Part shown: positions 7,837 through 16,399 of the stretch, in pieces
Numbering within the stretch: position 1 is the first letter of the stretch
Layout of the letters: each line of letters opens with the position of its first letter
Assembly: GCA_013288015.1 (NCBI GenBank)
Contig: JABDCR010000002.1
Location: 33,028 to 97,027, forward strand
From: Bacteroidota bacterium
GTDB taxonomy: Bacteria; Bacteroidota; Bacteroidia; B-17B0; Aurantibacillaceae
Length of the DNA: 64,000 nucleotides
Direction of reading: 5' to 3'
The notes under the pieces: model-generated
The model's database searches: none
What the model was told of the DNA's origin: nothing
Seen by the model: the letters and a program-made list of their open reading frames with translations, nothing else
Made by a program: the position numbers and the translations under genes

Positions 7837-7868
7837 TTTGGTTTGCAACACAAACCAAATTACATTTG
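7837..7868 (+). promoter_or_regulatory. Promoter with an embedded palindromic operator
   Basis: TTTG (7837-7840), a 20-nt spacer and TACATTTG (7861-7868) make a good Bacteroidota promoter for the gene at 7896. Within the spacer TTTGGTTTG (7837-7845) pairs exactly with CAAACCAAA (7851-7859). The same core, GGTTTGCAA then CAAAC, recurs before the TonB-dependent receptor start at 8813. The winged-helix regulator at 8478-8765 is the obvious candidate ligand. Confidence 0.6.
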
Positions 7869-7895
7869 CGAAGTAAACTTCAAAAAGTCTAAAAC

Positions 7896-8468
7896 ATGGA
7901 ACAAGAACAAACCTTAAACCCAAAAGAAAGCTTGGCCCTTATTACGGATGTAATAAATAAAACCAAAGAGAACATTAACCATTATAGTTTTGTCTTTTTG
8001 TTATGGGGTTGGTTCCTTGCTATAGCCAGTATTATTAGGTTTTTGTTAACCTACTTCACCGATTTTAAGTATCCTTTTCTGCCATTTCCTATTTTAAGTG
8101 TGATGGCCGTAATTATTTCCATTATATTTTATACAAGAACAAAAAGCACCAATACTGAAACCTATTTAAGTTTTTTTCTTAAAAGGTTATGGCTTGGAAT
8201 AATGTTAGGGTCTATTTTGTTAGTATTTGCCAGTGTCGTTCAAAAAATGCAACCTTCTACTTTCACTCTTATACTTGGTGGTATAGGAACCTTAGTTACC
8301 GGTCAAGTTCTTAAATTTAAACCTTTACAAATTGGCGGCATTATTCTTCTAATTTCATCCGTAATTTGTTGTTTTATTATTGACGATTATAAGTTTTTAA
8401 TGGTGGGTCTTGCTATTATTCCTGGATATTTAATTCCGGGCTATATGCTCAAGAATGTAAAAGTGTAA
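7896..8468 (+). CDS. Integral membrane protein, first gene of the TonB receptor operon
   Basis: This 190-residue protein has a polar N-terminus (about 30 residues) followed by five or six hydrophobic segments in pairs, including FVFLLWGWFLAIASIIRFLL and ILLISSVICCFII. I do not recognise a family with confidence; similar small multi-spanning proteins occur beside winged-helix regulators in Bacteroidota, where they may be a membrane partner of the regulator. It is followed after 9 nt by that regulator gene and probably shares its promoter. Confidence 0.75.
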   Translation: MEQEQTLNPKESLALITDVINKTKENINHYSFVFLLWGWFLAIASIIRFLLTYFTDFKYPFLPFPILSVMAVIISIIFYTRTKSTNTETYLSFFLKRLWLGIMLGSILLVFASVVQKMQPSTFTLILGGIGTLVTGQVLKFKPLQIGGIILLISSVICCFIIDDYKFLMVGLAIIPGYLIPGYMLKNVKV

Positions 8469-8477
8469 CTTTGACTG

Positions 8478-8765
8478 ATGGAATTTCAAGAATTAGATCC
8501 TGTATTAAATACACCTGTGCGGTTGGCTGTGGTTTCTGTGCTTATTAAAGTAAAGCAAGCTGATTTTAATTACCTGATGGAGGTAACAAAAACCACCCAG
8601 GGGAATTTAAGTCACCAATTAAAAAAGTTGAACGAAGCAAATTATATAGAAATTGAAAAAACATTTAAAGGAAGCTACCCGCAAACTAATTGCAAGCTTA
8701 CGGCAAAAGGAAAAAAAGCATTTGAAAAATACGTTGAAGAAATAAAAAAATATCTACACCTATGA
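8478..8765 (+). CDS. Winged-helix DNA-binding regulator (ArsR/MarR-like, PF13601 type)
   Basis: This 95-residue protein is one winged helix: LNTPVRLAVVSVLIKVKQADF, then the recognition helix TTQGNLSHQLKKLNEA, then the wing KGSYPQTNCKLTAKGKKAF. There is no sensor domain and no Cys pair for metal. It is the only regulator in this cluster and is flanked by two copies of a GGTTTGCAA/CAAAC palindrome, one at the cluster promoter and one just before the receptor gene, so it probably autoregulates. Confidence 0.85.
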   Translation: MEFQELDPVLNTPVRLAVVSVLIKVKQADFNYLMEVTKTTQGNLSHQLKKLNEANYIEIEKTFKGSYPQTNCKLTAKGKKAFEKYVEEIKKYLHL

Positions 8766-8786
8766 GAAACATATATTTTTTATCCA

Positions 8787-8812
8787 TTTGGTTTGCAATG
8801 CAAACTACATTA
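8787..8812 (+). promoter_or_regulatory. Second copy of the GGTTTGCAA operator, before the receptor gene
   Basis: TTTGGTTTGCAATGCAAAC begins at 8787 and contains a palindrome of seven-base arms at 8791-8805. It is followed by TACATTA and then the ATG at 8813. It resembles the promoter/operator at 7837-7868 but lacks about five bases between palindrome and TACATT, so the spacing to a -7 box is lost. It lies between the regulator stop (8765) and the receptor start, and favours 8813 over 8762 as that start. Confidence 0.5.
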
Positions 8813-11014
8813 ATGAAAAGAAGTAAAAAAATTCATCGCAGATTGCCGTTACTGGTAATTTGCCTAAGCATTTGTTTTAACTCATATGCGCAAAGCATAC
8901 TAAAAGGCAAGGTAACCGATAAAAAAGGAGTGCCCATTGCCTTTGCTAATGTGTTTTTAAAAAACAGCATGGATGGAACAACAACCGATACACTTGGGGC
9001 TTTTAGTTTTACCACACAGGCAAAAGATAGTCAGGTGGTGGTGGTATCATTTGTTGGGTATACCGAACTTTTACAACCTATAATAATTAAGGATACGTTA
9101 TATAATTTAAATTTTAAATTAAAAGAAGCCGGTACCACGCTAAATGAAATTGTAATTAATGCCGGTACGATGGATGCTACCAATGAAAGAGCCATAGCTG
9201 TTTTGCGTCCTTTAGATATCGTTACTACAGCAGGTGCTATGAGCATGGGCATAGCAGGAGCTATACAAACGCTGCCCGGTGTGCAAAGAAACGGTGGCGA
9301 CCAAACTGGTTTGTTTGTACGAGGTGGGGACGCTTCGGAGACATCTTTTATAATTGACGGACTTACGGTACAAAATGCTTTTATGAGTGGTCCCCCGGGT
9401 GTTGGTCAGCGTAGCCGTTTTAATCCATTTCAATTTAAGGGCACCTCCTTTAGTACGGGTGGTTATAGCGTACGTTATGGGCAAGCTCTATCATCTGTTA
9501 TTGATTTGCAAACAAACGATTTACCCGAAAAAACTACGTTTAGTGCAGGCTTAAATTTTTCGGGTGTAAATGCTTCGGGCTCTAAACTCATTGGAAATAA
9601 TAGTGCTATTGAATATACAGGCTACTATTTAAATTTTAGTCCTTATTACGGCACGGCAAAAACCAATTACAATTTTGTTCAGGTTCCGCAGGGAGAGGGT
9701 TTTTCAACCCGCTTTGTATCTAAACTGTCTGATAAAGACTATTTTAAAATGAGTTTAACATATGGTGTTACTCAATCAGGTATAGAAATTCCTGATCCGA
9801 ATAACTATCAAAACCTAGTTAGGTTTAATGTGCAAAATGAAAACACCTTATTCAACACATCCCACTCGCATTTTATCAGCGATAAATTAAAATCCTTTAC
9901 GGCATTTTCATTCAGCAATAATACAGATGAAAACCAGTGGGCCAACTACAAACAACACAATAACGATGACCGCATAGAGGGCAGAACGGAATTAAAATAC
10001 TATGCATCAAACAAACTAAGTTTGTTAGGAGGCATAGAAGTTCAGAAATACTCCTACACTCAAAATTTTGACTCGACTTTAAAAACATTTGATGAAGTCT
10101 TATCAGCCGCTTATATAGAAGGCGAGTATAAACCCGCCAGTTGGTTTGCCATAAAACCCGGTGTTAGAACAGAATATAGTCAGATTTTAGGAAAGGGAAA
10201 TGTTTCTCCCCGACTTTCGCTTGCGGTTAAAACAGGTAGAAATACACAAGTATCGATGGCATCGGGTGTGTTTTACCAAACCCCACAAACCATGTATTTG
10301 CTTTTTGGTTATCGTCCCGATTTTCAGCAAGCCATACATTACATGGCAAATTACCAATGGTCAAAAAGCGACCGTACTTTTCGGGTAGAGGCTTATTATA
10401 AAAGTTACTCGCAGTTAGTACAGGAGCATTATGGGGCTAATTCATTTTACACACCTAACCCATATCGGTTTTATTTTAATCCCTTGCCGCAAAGCGTTAA
10501 TAATTCGGGCAGCGGTTATGCGCAAGGTATAGATGTATTTTGGCGTGATAAGGCACTCTTTAAAAATTTTGATTACTGGATTTCGTATAGCTATGTTGAT
10601 ACTAAGCGACTTTACCAAAACTACATAGCAAGTGCCACACCTGATTATGTATCGAACCATAACTTAAATATAGTTGCCAAATACATGATTGAAAAAATTA
10701 AAACAAACATATCGGCTACGTATAGTTATGCCAGCGGTCGCCCCTACTATAACCCCGCCGCTACTGATTTTTTTAGTAACAAAGCTCCCGACTACAATAA
10801 CCTCGCGCTTACTATTAGTTATGTTACAACAGTTAAAAAACTGTTTACGGTATTTTATTTTGCCATGGATAATGTAACCAATAATAAAAATGTGCTGGGT
10901 TACAGATACTCATTTAACGGGCAATATAAATCGCCTATACTCCCACCCTTATACCGTACATTTTTTATTGGGGTAAATATATCATTGAGTCCGTTTAAAA
11001 AAGATGAATTATAA
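8813..11014 (+). CDS. TonB-dependent outer-membrane receptor
   Basis: From the ATG at 8813 this is 733 residues beginning with a clean signal peptide (MKRSKKIHRRLPLLVICLSI, then CFNSYAQS). An in-frame ATG at 8762, overlapping the regulator stop, would add 17 residues in front of the signal peptide. A CarboxypepD_reg-like domain (LKGKVTDKKGVPIAFANVFL) is followed by a plug with LPGVQRNGGDQTGLFVRGGD and a 22-strand-type barrel. It should import an unknown ligand across the outer membrane using TonB. Two small genes follow closely. No SusD-like partner is present, which speaks against a polysaccharide system. Confidence 0.93.
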   Translation: MKRSKKIHRRLPLLVICLSICFNSYAQSILKGKVTDKKGVPIAFANVFLKNSMDGTTTDTLGAFSFTTQAKDSQVVVVSFVGYTELLQPIIIKDTLYNLNFKLKEAGTTLNEIVINAGTMDATNERAIAVLRPLDIVTTAGAMSMGIAGAIQTLPGVQRNGGDQTGLFVRGGDASETSFIIDGLTVQNAFMSGPPGVGQRSRFNPFQFKGTSFSTGGYSVRYGQALSSVIDLQTNDLPEKTTFSAGLNFSGVNASGSKLIGNNSAIEYTGYYLNFSPYYGTAKTNYNFVQVPQGEGFSTRFVSKLSDKDYFKMSLTYGVTQSGIEIPDPNNYQNLVRFNVQNENTLFNTSHSHFISDKLKSFTAFSFSNNTDENQWANYKQHNNDDRIEGRTELKYYASNKLSLLGGIEVQKYSYTQNFDSTLKTFDEVLSAAYIEGEYKPASWFAIKPGVRTEYSQILGKGNVSPRLSLAVKTGRNTQVSMASGVFYQTPQTMYLLFGYRPDFQQAIHYMANYQWSKSDRTFRVEAYYKSYSQLVQEHYGANSFYTPNPYRFYFNPLPQSVNNSGSGYAQGIDVFWRDKALFKNFDYWISYSYVDTKRLYQNYIASATPDYVSNHNLNIVAKYMIEKIKTNISATYSYASGRPYYNPAATDFFSNKAPDYNNLALTISYVTTVKKLFTVFYFAMDNVTNNKNVLGYRYSFNGQYKSPILPPLYRTFFIGVNISLSPFKKDEL

Positions 11015-11032
11015 ATCAATAACTAAAAACAA

Positions 11033-11674
11033 ATGAAAACAAAAATCGCAACAATGCTTACGCTGGTTTGTTTAACAGCCAGCACTTTAAAATCGCAAAC
11101 GCTTGAAGAAGCTTTGAAAAACTCACTGACAAAATTTGATGCCGCAAAAACCGAACAGGAAATGGTTGGTACCTCCTCTCAGTTTGATATGATTACTAAT
11201 AAATGGAGCGACCAATGGCCGGCTGATTTTTACGCTGCTTATGCTAAAATTAAAGTTTCGCTTAAACTTACCGATAAAGCTAAAAGAGACCAGTATTTGG
11301 ATGCCGCTAATGCGCTCATAGAAAAAGCCGACAAGCTTTCGCCAAACAATGAGGAGATATATATTTTGGCGGCATGGAGTGCCAAAGCACGAATAGCCAT
11401 TGATGGAAAAGACCGTTGGAAAAAATTTGGCGAAGTGTATGATGATTATATTGCAAAGGCTAAAAAAATAAATTCGGAAAACGCAAGAATATTCTTCTTA
11501 GAAGGGCAAGGCCCTTTTTATAAACCAAAAATGTGGGGCGGCGGAAAAGATAAAGCCAAACCTTATTTTGAAAAAGCAAAAGAGTTATTTGCTAAAGAAG
11601 ATAAATCAAGTTTATTGAAACCATACTGGGGCGAAAAAGAAAATGAAGAATTGCTGAAGCAGTGTAACGAGTAA
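11033..11674 (+). CDS. Exported TPR-like protein of the receptor cluster
   Basis: This 213-residue protein has a signal peptide (MKTKIATMLTLVCLTASTLKSQ) and a helical, TPR-like body in which ALIEKADKLSPNNEEIYILAAW and YIAKAKKINSENARIFFLEG are two repeat-like helix pairs. A C-terminal WGGGKDKAKPYFEKAKELF gives a third. It starts 18 nt after the TonB-dependent receptor and is probably a periplasmic partner. I do not know a function for it. Confidence 0.8.
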   Translation: MKTKIATMLTLVCLTASTLKSQTLEEALKNSLTKFDAAKTEQEMVGTSSQFDMITNKWSDQWPADFYAAYAKIKVSLKLTDKAKRDQYLDAANALIEKADKLSPNNEEIYILAAWSAKARIAIDGKDRWKKFGEVYDDYIAKAKKINSENARIFFLEGQGPFYKPKMWGGGKDKAKPYFEKAKELFAKEDKSSLLKPYWGEKENEELLKQCNE

Positions 11675-11682
11675 TTTCGCGA

Positions 11683-11907
11683 ATGAAACCTTCTACCGAA
11701 AGAAAAGTAATTCGCTGGGTTCATATACTATTTAGCATACCGGTTGTTGGTTATTTATATGGGCCAGTTGCAACAATTCCGCAGGCGGCTTTTGTCACCC
11801 GGTGGGTTTTCTTTCCTATTATTGTATTATCTGGGATTTGGCTTTGGAAAGGGCAATGGCTAAAAAAATATTTTCAAAAGAAAAAATCAGAACACGCTAA
11901 AGAATAA
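11683..11907 (+). CDS. Small membrane protein
   Basis: This 74-residue protein has two hydrophobic segments (VHILFSIPVVGYLYGPVA and FPIIVLSGIWLWKG) separated by an Arg, and a strongly basic C-terminus (KKYFQKKKSEHAKE). It begins 8 nt after the TPR-like gene, so it completes the receptor operon. The family is not recognised; two-helix proteins of this shape are common next to TonB-dependent receptors in Bacteroidota. Confidence 0.75.
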   Translation: MKPSTERKVIRWVHILFSIPVVGYLYGPVATIPQAAFVTRWVFFPIIVLSGIWLWKGQWLKKYFQKKKSEHAKE

Positions 11908-12021
11908 GTATACAATTCATTTAAAGGGTCTATAAACCTATGAGTATTCATAAAGACTTCTATTATTTATTCTATGTACTAACGCCCCAATATACAAATA
12001 TCTTGAAGAATTGATTTCAAA

Positions 12022-12069
12022 CACTTCATAACAACTTAGGTCAACATTGACCTAAGTTGTTATGAAGTG
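12022..12069. terminator. Long perfect palindrome, bidirectional terminator-like
   Basis: Two 23-nt arms, 12022-12044 and 12047-12069, are exactly complementary around CA. The arms begin CACTTCATAACAACTTAGG. It lies between the plus-strand receptor operon (ending at 11907) and a decayed minus-strand gene, with a T-rich stretch on its right. The core is shared with an imperfect palindrome at 51911-51944. The preceding stretch 11908-12021 shows nothing else. Confidence 0.6.
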
Positions 12070-12110
12070 ATAGTTTTAGCAAACCTTATTGCTTCAAAAC
12101 ATATTAAATT

Positions 12111-12359
12111 TTACAAAATTAATAAAATTGTGCCGGCTATAATTAACGCAGCCCCAATAGCCACTTTAAGCGTAAGCACTTCTTTAAGAATAACGACAGA
12201 AAGAATTATTGTTAGTGCCACACTTAATTTATCTACTGGGGCAACCTGTGACACTTTACCCTATCGCAGATATGTATATGAGTTTGTAGCTATATTCAAC
12301 AGAATAACCAACCATATAAAAACAAAGATGATGATAGAGAAGAAAACAAAAAATGGCAT
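12111..12359 (-). pseudogene. EamA/DMT transporter remnant
   Basis: The minus strand reads a hydrophobic segment (VFIWLVILLNIATNSYTYL), an in-frame TAG (12261-12263), then GKVSQVAPVDKLSVALT and a last membrane helix (AIGAALIIAGTILLIL) with a TAA at 12111-12113. The second part is the hallmark C-terminal end of EamA-family transporters. An intact gene would be several hundred codons, so only the last 50 or so plus some upstream sequence survive. The plus-strand reading of the same stretch is a shadow. Confidence 0.65.
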
Positions 12360-12400
12360 AAAATGTATGGCATTTTTTATAGTTAGGTAATCTTAGTTTA

Positions 12401-14710
12401 TTAGTCTTTAATAAATTTAATTATTTTAGTTTGGTTGTCGTTTGAAGTTACTTTCATAAAATAAACACCGTTAGCTAAGTTTGCTATATCTATGGCTTGA
12501 ACTTGTTGCGCTCCATTTACTCTTTGTTCGGCAATAACTGTTTGTCCGATAACATCGGTAACTGAAATAGAGCTTGTGTTTTCAAACACAGTTACCGAAA
12601 TATAGTTATGTGCAGGATTAGGATAAGCATAAAGACCTGTTGACATTTCAATAGTTGAGATGCCAACCGTAGTATAAATATTAATGTTGTCAACAAAAAG
12701 CCAGTTGCCCCAATCAGAACGGTTTTCGAATGCAAACATTACATCAGGCATTCCCGAAAGGGCAGATAGATTAATGGTTTCGTTACGCCATTGAGTTGAT
12801 GTGGGTACCCACTCGGTTATGTTATGAGAAGTACGCTGATAGATTGGTGCAGTAGCAAGCACAGAACCTCCTTTTTTATAAAGATTATGCCAGGTTGTAC
12901 CACAATCTGACGAATAATAAACAACAAGTGTATCGTTTCTGGCTGCGCTGCTATCCGGTCTGGTTGCGGGTGCATAAGCTACTTCAAAAGTAAGAACTTC
13001 GGTGGCGGCATTTGTAAAATCGTATCCGGGTATATAAAACCTTCCGGCTTGTCCGGTCATGTTACCGTCTCCGTTACCTTCGGCATTATCATATGCAATT
13101 GAATTAATGCCTGTTTTAGCAGCGCGGTTGCTAACCATCCAGTTACCATAGTTTAAAGAGTTATTAAGTGCCCAACCTGTAGGAAGGTTATTGCTTGTTT
13201 CAAAACCTTGACTAAGCGGTAAAGCCTGCCCTATGGCACTCGTGTAAAATGTAATAACTGAGCGGTCGTTTAGTGTATCTCCATCAGTTGTAGAATCAGG
13301 TTTACTTGTATAACAGGTTAATGTATGTGTTCCGCTGCCAACAGCCATGCTTCCTAAGGCCAGTGTGTTTGATTGTGCAGAAACCAGCATGCCAGACCAA
13401 TGTATAGTTTGTACTGTATTGGCATCTATTTTATAATTGATATGACATGTTTTTAAAGTATCGCTGCCAAAATTAAAAAGTGTAATAATTGGATTTATGC
13501 TTGTTGCACAAGTAATGCTTGCAGGCGCATTAATAGATCGTACTCCGGCATCAACAGGTAAAACAGCCAAAGGCTGAATGCCAAATACGGCTTCCTGACC
13601 CTGTGTAAAGTCGTAACTGCCACCGCCACCTAAATTAAGATTGCTAAGCGGATAAAATCCATTATTCTGCCCGCTCCAACCCCAATTCATATGGACGTTA
13701 CCACTTCCGTCATATCCATCAAGTACCCAACAATGGTCGCCACCAGCATATTCAATGGGTCTGCCGGCATATAAATCAGTCAGTATAAATTGCATCCAAG
13801 CTGTATCGGTAAAATTATTTTTTAGCAATCCTTTTATTGTATAGGGGTCATAATTAAAATATTTAGGTAAGGCAGTTTGAGAGCAAAAAATACTTTCGGG
13901 AATAATAACTTCAGCGCCGCTGCCATTAGGGTCATAATCCATATGAACACTAACTCCACAATGATACATAAGCTGGGCAACAGCTGTGTTAGTTGAAGCT
14001 ACTGATAAAGGCATAGCAGCCCAGTTATATGTAGTAGCTCCGTAATTGGCATGTAGTGTGCCAAAGTTATTGGTAAATCCATTTGCGGTGCAATCGCAAT
14101 AAGAAGAAGAATCTTTTCCCTGCGAAGGATAATTCCAATATCGCATAATTTGAGCCATACATGTGGCCACGCAACCTGTTACAGAACCACTTGGACATGA
14201 ATCGTTGTAAAATGGTGCTTGGTCCCAGGTGGTTTGTACAAGTGGTGTAACGCTTGCCGAATTTATCGTTATGGGCTGCGTGTTTAGTTTTGCATTTGTT
14301 GGGTTGATATATTTATTCCACTCGTTGCTTACAACTTGATTTGCCTGCACACCCTGTAAAGTTGCCTGATAAATCTCATCTGTTCGTTTATTCAACCAAT
14401 ACGCTATGTTTGTGTTTTTACCCGGAATTACAAATTGCTTTTCAGTAGAGTATCCAATTATAGGCAGCAAGGCATCATCAGCAGTTATAATTACAAAACC
14501 ATCATCAGTATTAATGTTAAAGGCATAATAAGCTGCCGCACCATTTTTAGAAAAACCCATATAAGTGAGGTTTACAGAAGAAACAGCCTTAACAGAATGC
14601 TGTTTGTAAAAATTTTCGGCAACTGTTTGTGCCATACCAGGGGTAATAGGCTTTGCTTGCGCAAAATGTGTTCCTAAAAGGAAAAAGGCAGCGTAACAAA
14701 ATTTTTTCAT
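12401..14710 (-). CDS. C10 family (streptopain-like) cysteine peptidase with T9SS type A sorting domain
   Basis: This 769-residue protein has a signal peptide (MKKFCYAAFFLLGTHFAQA), a Spi_C10-like propeptide (DDGFVIITADDALLPIIGYS, residues 69-88), and the peptidase core. The catalytic pair is Cys180 in VTGCVATCMAQIM and His326 in GGDHCWVLDGY; NWGWSG follows. Residues about 395-690 form beta-sandwich domains. The end (NPAHNYISVTV...NGVYFMKV...KIIKFIKD) is a type A sorting domain, so the enzyme should be exported through T9SS and cleaved by PorU, which is encoded at 27306. The role is secreted proteolysis. Confidence 0.93.
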   Translation of the reverse strand: MKKFCYAAFFLLGTHFAQAKPITPGMAQTVAENFYKQHSVKAVSSVNLTYMGFSKNGAAAYYAFNINTDDGFVIITADDALLPIIGYSTEKQFVIPGKNTNIAYWLNKRTDEIYQATLQGVQANQVVSNEWNKYINPTNAKLNTQPITINSASVTPLVQTTWDQAPFYNDSCPSGSVTGCVATCMAQIMRYWNYPSQGKDSSSYCDCTANGFTNNFGTLHANYGATTYNWAAMPLSVASTNTAVAQLMYHCGVSVHMDYDPNGSGAEVIIPESIFCSQTALPKYFNYDPYTIKGLLKNNFTDTAWMQFILTDLYAGRPIEYAGGDHCWVLDGYDGSGNVHMNWGWSGQNNGFYPLSNLNLGGGGSYDFTQGQEAVFGIQPLAVLPVDAGVRSINAPASITCATSINPIITLFNFGSDTLKTCHINYKIDANTVQTIHWSGMLVSAQSNTLALGSMAVGSGTHTLTCYTSKPDSTTDGDTLNDRSVITFYTSAIGQALPLSQGFETSNNLPTGWALNNSLNYGNWMVSNRAAKTGINSIAYDNAEGNGDGNMTGQAGRFYIPGYDFTNAATEVLTFEVAYAPATRPDSSAARNDTLVVYYSSDCGTTWHNLYKKGGSVLATAPIYQRTSHNITEWVPTSTQWRNETINLSALSGMPDVMFAFENRSDWGNWLFVDNINIYTTVGISTIEMSTGLYAYPNPAHNYISVTVFENTSSISVTDVIGQTVIAEQRVNGAQQVQAIDIANLANGVYFMKVTSNDNQTKIIKFIKD

Positions 14711-14819
14711 TTGAGTGGTAGTTTAATTAGAGCCAATGTTATGAAATTGAACGGCCAAAACCAAGTTTTTAAAAAATAAAACCAAAGATTATGAACTATT
14801 TTTCTTATCAAAACCAAAT

Positions 14820-15011
14820 TTAAATTTCCTCCACCCAATATATAGTTCGGGACTTTATTTCAATCCAAAAAATGTTCAAGCTGTTTTTTAATTTAAACGC
14901 ATTCTTTTCTGCATCATAAGCAGCATTATAAGTTTGACCATCTATATTTAAGATAACTTTTTGTTTGTCTAAAGGAACGCTATCATTTGCGTTTTTCCAT
15001 TCCCGATTCAT
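14820..15011 (-). CDS. Small hypothetical protein (weak DUF551-like pattern)
   Basis: This 63-residue protein has no signal peptide or membrane segment. The pattern W-NDSVPLDKQKVILNIDGQ, then AAYDAEKNAFKL, then TIYWVEEI recalls the short DUF551-type proteins (W..V.D.LP....VL...DG...Y....F....I..W), but this is by eye only. It stands alone between the C10 peptidase gene and a hairpin. Coding is plausible from amino-acid composition but not proven. Confidence 0.5.
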   Translation of the reverse strand: MNREWKNANDSVPLDKQKVILNIDGQTYNAAYDAEKNAFKLKNSLNIFWIEIKSRTIYWVEEI

Positions 15012-15057
15012 ATAGTTTTATTTATTGCATATTTTGTAAAATCATATTAATTAAAAT

Positions 15058-15103
15058 AAGTGTAGAGTAAACGGCTCCCGTTAGAGAGCCGTTACCCACA
15101 CTT
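15058..15103. terminator. Two-part hairpin, terminator-like
   Basis: AACGGCTC (15070-15077) pairs with GAGCCGTT (15086-15093), and an outer pair AAGTGT (15058-15063) with ACACTT (15098-15103). The structure lies in the gap between the small gene starting at 15011 and the lipoprotein ending at 15317, so on the minus strand it follows the lipoprotein operon. Confidence 0.5.
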
Positions 15104-15316
15104 ATTGCGATGATTGAACAAACAACCTAATCAAACGGAATTAAGCAAAAAACCGCAGGACATGGATTGTTATTCAGGTTCATCACAATTTGGATAAGCA
15201 GGTACGCCATCAAATAGGCCTTCCATTCCTATTTAACAGCAACTTACCTATCCAATATGACAACAGCTTTGCCTGAAAAATACAAAGAGCATTGCTGTTG
15301 CCAATTTTATTAGCAC
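15104..15316. other. Intergenic stretch with one possible micro-ORF
   Basis: No gene of normal size is visible here. The minus strand contains an 18-codon ORF (15170-15226, MEGLFDGVPAYPNCDEPE) preceded by AAATAGGA. Nothing supports its translation beyond that purine-rich leader. Confidence 0.3.
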
Positions 15317-15532
15317 TTATTGTAGTTCACAAGTAGTCGTAGCTGTTCCTGCTACCGTCATTCCAAATCCGGTGCAGGTTGTTGTAGCTTTTGACTTCGT
15401 ATTGTCAATTGTTACAACCGTTGTAAAATCGTTGATGCCAGGTTGCAACGTAGTACAAGTACATGTATGCGCTTTTCTACACGATGTAGAAAGAGCGGTT
15501 ACTATTATTAATGATAAGACTATTTTTTTCAT
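15317..15532 (-). CDS. Small Cys/Thr-rich lipoprotein
   Basis: This 71-residue protein has a lipoprotein signal (MKKIVLSLIIVTALSTSC, lipobox Cys18). The mature part is very rich in Thr and Cys, including TCTCTTLQPG and TTTCTGFGM and a final TTTCEL. Five Cys after the lipobox suggest disulfides or metal binding. It is the last small gene of the minus-strand cluster headed by the TonB-dependent receptor at 17411-19765. Family not recognised. Confidence 0.65.
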   Translation of the reverse strand: MKKIVLSLIIVTALSTSCRKAHTCTCTTLQPGINDFTTVVTIDNTKSKATTTCTGFGMTVAGTATTTCELQ

Positions 15533-15646
15533 TTTAATTTGGTTTTATGTTTAATATTCTTCTCTATTTAATTTGATTGAGTAAGTAACCCTGTTTGAAA
15601 AAATCGCCCACTAACAATGGAAAACTTACAGAGCACTTACTCAATT

Positions 15647-16381
15647 TTATTTACCGAACTGATAGGCCAATCCTAAATTAATGTTTAACATCGTGATAGC
15701 CTCATGATAATTAGTTATAAGCCTGCCTGCAACAATAGCCCTGTTTGAGTTTTGTATGGCAATGTTCGGGTCGGTATAATAATAATCGGCATTAAGTTTA
15801 ATGCCGATATGATTTGTTATTGAATATCGGATACCCGCACCTGCCTGAAAACCAAAACCTGTTCCGCTTGAAATATTTTGTGCGCAAGGATGTGGTTTTC
15901 CGCCATCTTCTATGAAAATGTCAAACTCAGGCGTATAAACAAGTGTAAGCCCTCCAACGGCACGAAAATCAATCGTAAATTTTTTAATGGGAAAGGAAAG
16001 ATAAGGCCCAACAAAAAAATTGTAAAAATTGTATTTAGTCGTTACTGTAACAGATACGCTATCCACATCAAAGTCCTGTTTATAGCCATCCGACATAGAT
16101 TGTAAATTAGCTGTGCTAAATGAAGCAAAAGAAAATAAACCACCGATACCAATATATTTATTCAGGTAGTAAGCACCTTCTATACCCGTATTGTAACCCA
16201 TTGCATTTGCATAGCCTGAGCTGTTATTGTTATAATCCGATTTAGTAATGTTGCCCATCAGGCTTGAGTAACCGCCAGTAACGCCAATAAAGCTTTTTGC
16301 TTTACCCGTATTTGCATCATCTTGCGCAAAAGCAGCACAACTTATAAAGCCTGCTACTATATATAAAATTAGTTTTTTCAT
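15647..16381 (-). CDS. Outer-membrane beta-barrel protein
   Basis: This 244-residue protein has a signal peptide (MKKLILYIVAGFISCAAFAQ) and an alternating, aromatic-rich body with repeated glycine turns (GVTGGYSSLMGN, YLNKYIGIGGLFSFASFS, FGFQAGAGIRYSI). It ends in a terminal strand INLGLAYQFGK, the pattern of porin-family 8-stranded barrels. It begins 18 nt after the lipoprotein gene, so it is likely co-transcribed with it and the receptor. A passive or structural role is likely. Confidence 0.8.
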   Translation of the reverse strand: MKKLILYIVAGFISCAAFAQDDANTGKAKSFIGVTGGYSSLMGNITKSDYNNNSSGYANAMGYNTGIEGAYYLNKYIGIGGLFSFASFSTANLQSMSDGYKQDFDVDSVSVTVTTKYNFYNFFVGPYLSFPIKKFTIDFRAVGGLTLVYTPEFDIFIEDGGKPHPCAQNISSGTGFGFQAGAGIRYSITNHIGIKLNADYYYTDPNIAIQNSNRAIVAGRLITNYHEAITMLNINLGLAYQFGK

Positions 16382-16399
16382 TATTTAAATTTTAAAGAA

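Noticed and set aside
12067..12390. 107-codon plus-strand ORF
   Set aside because: The opposite strand reads a clear EamA transporter C-terminus, so this ORF is a shadow of a decayed gene.
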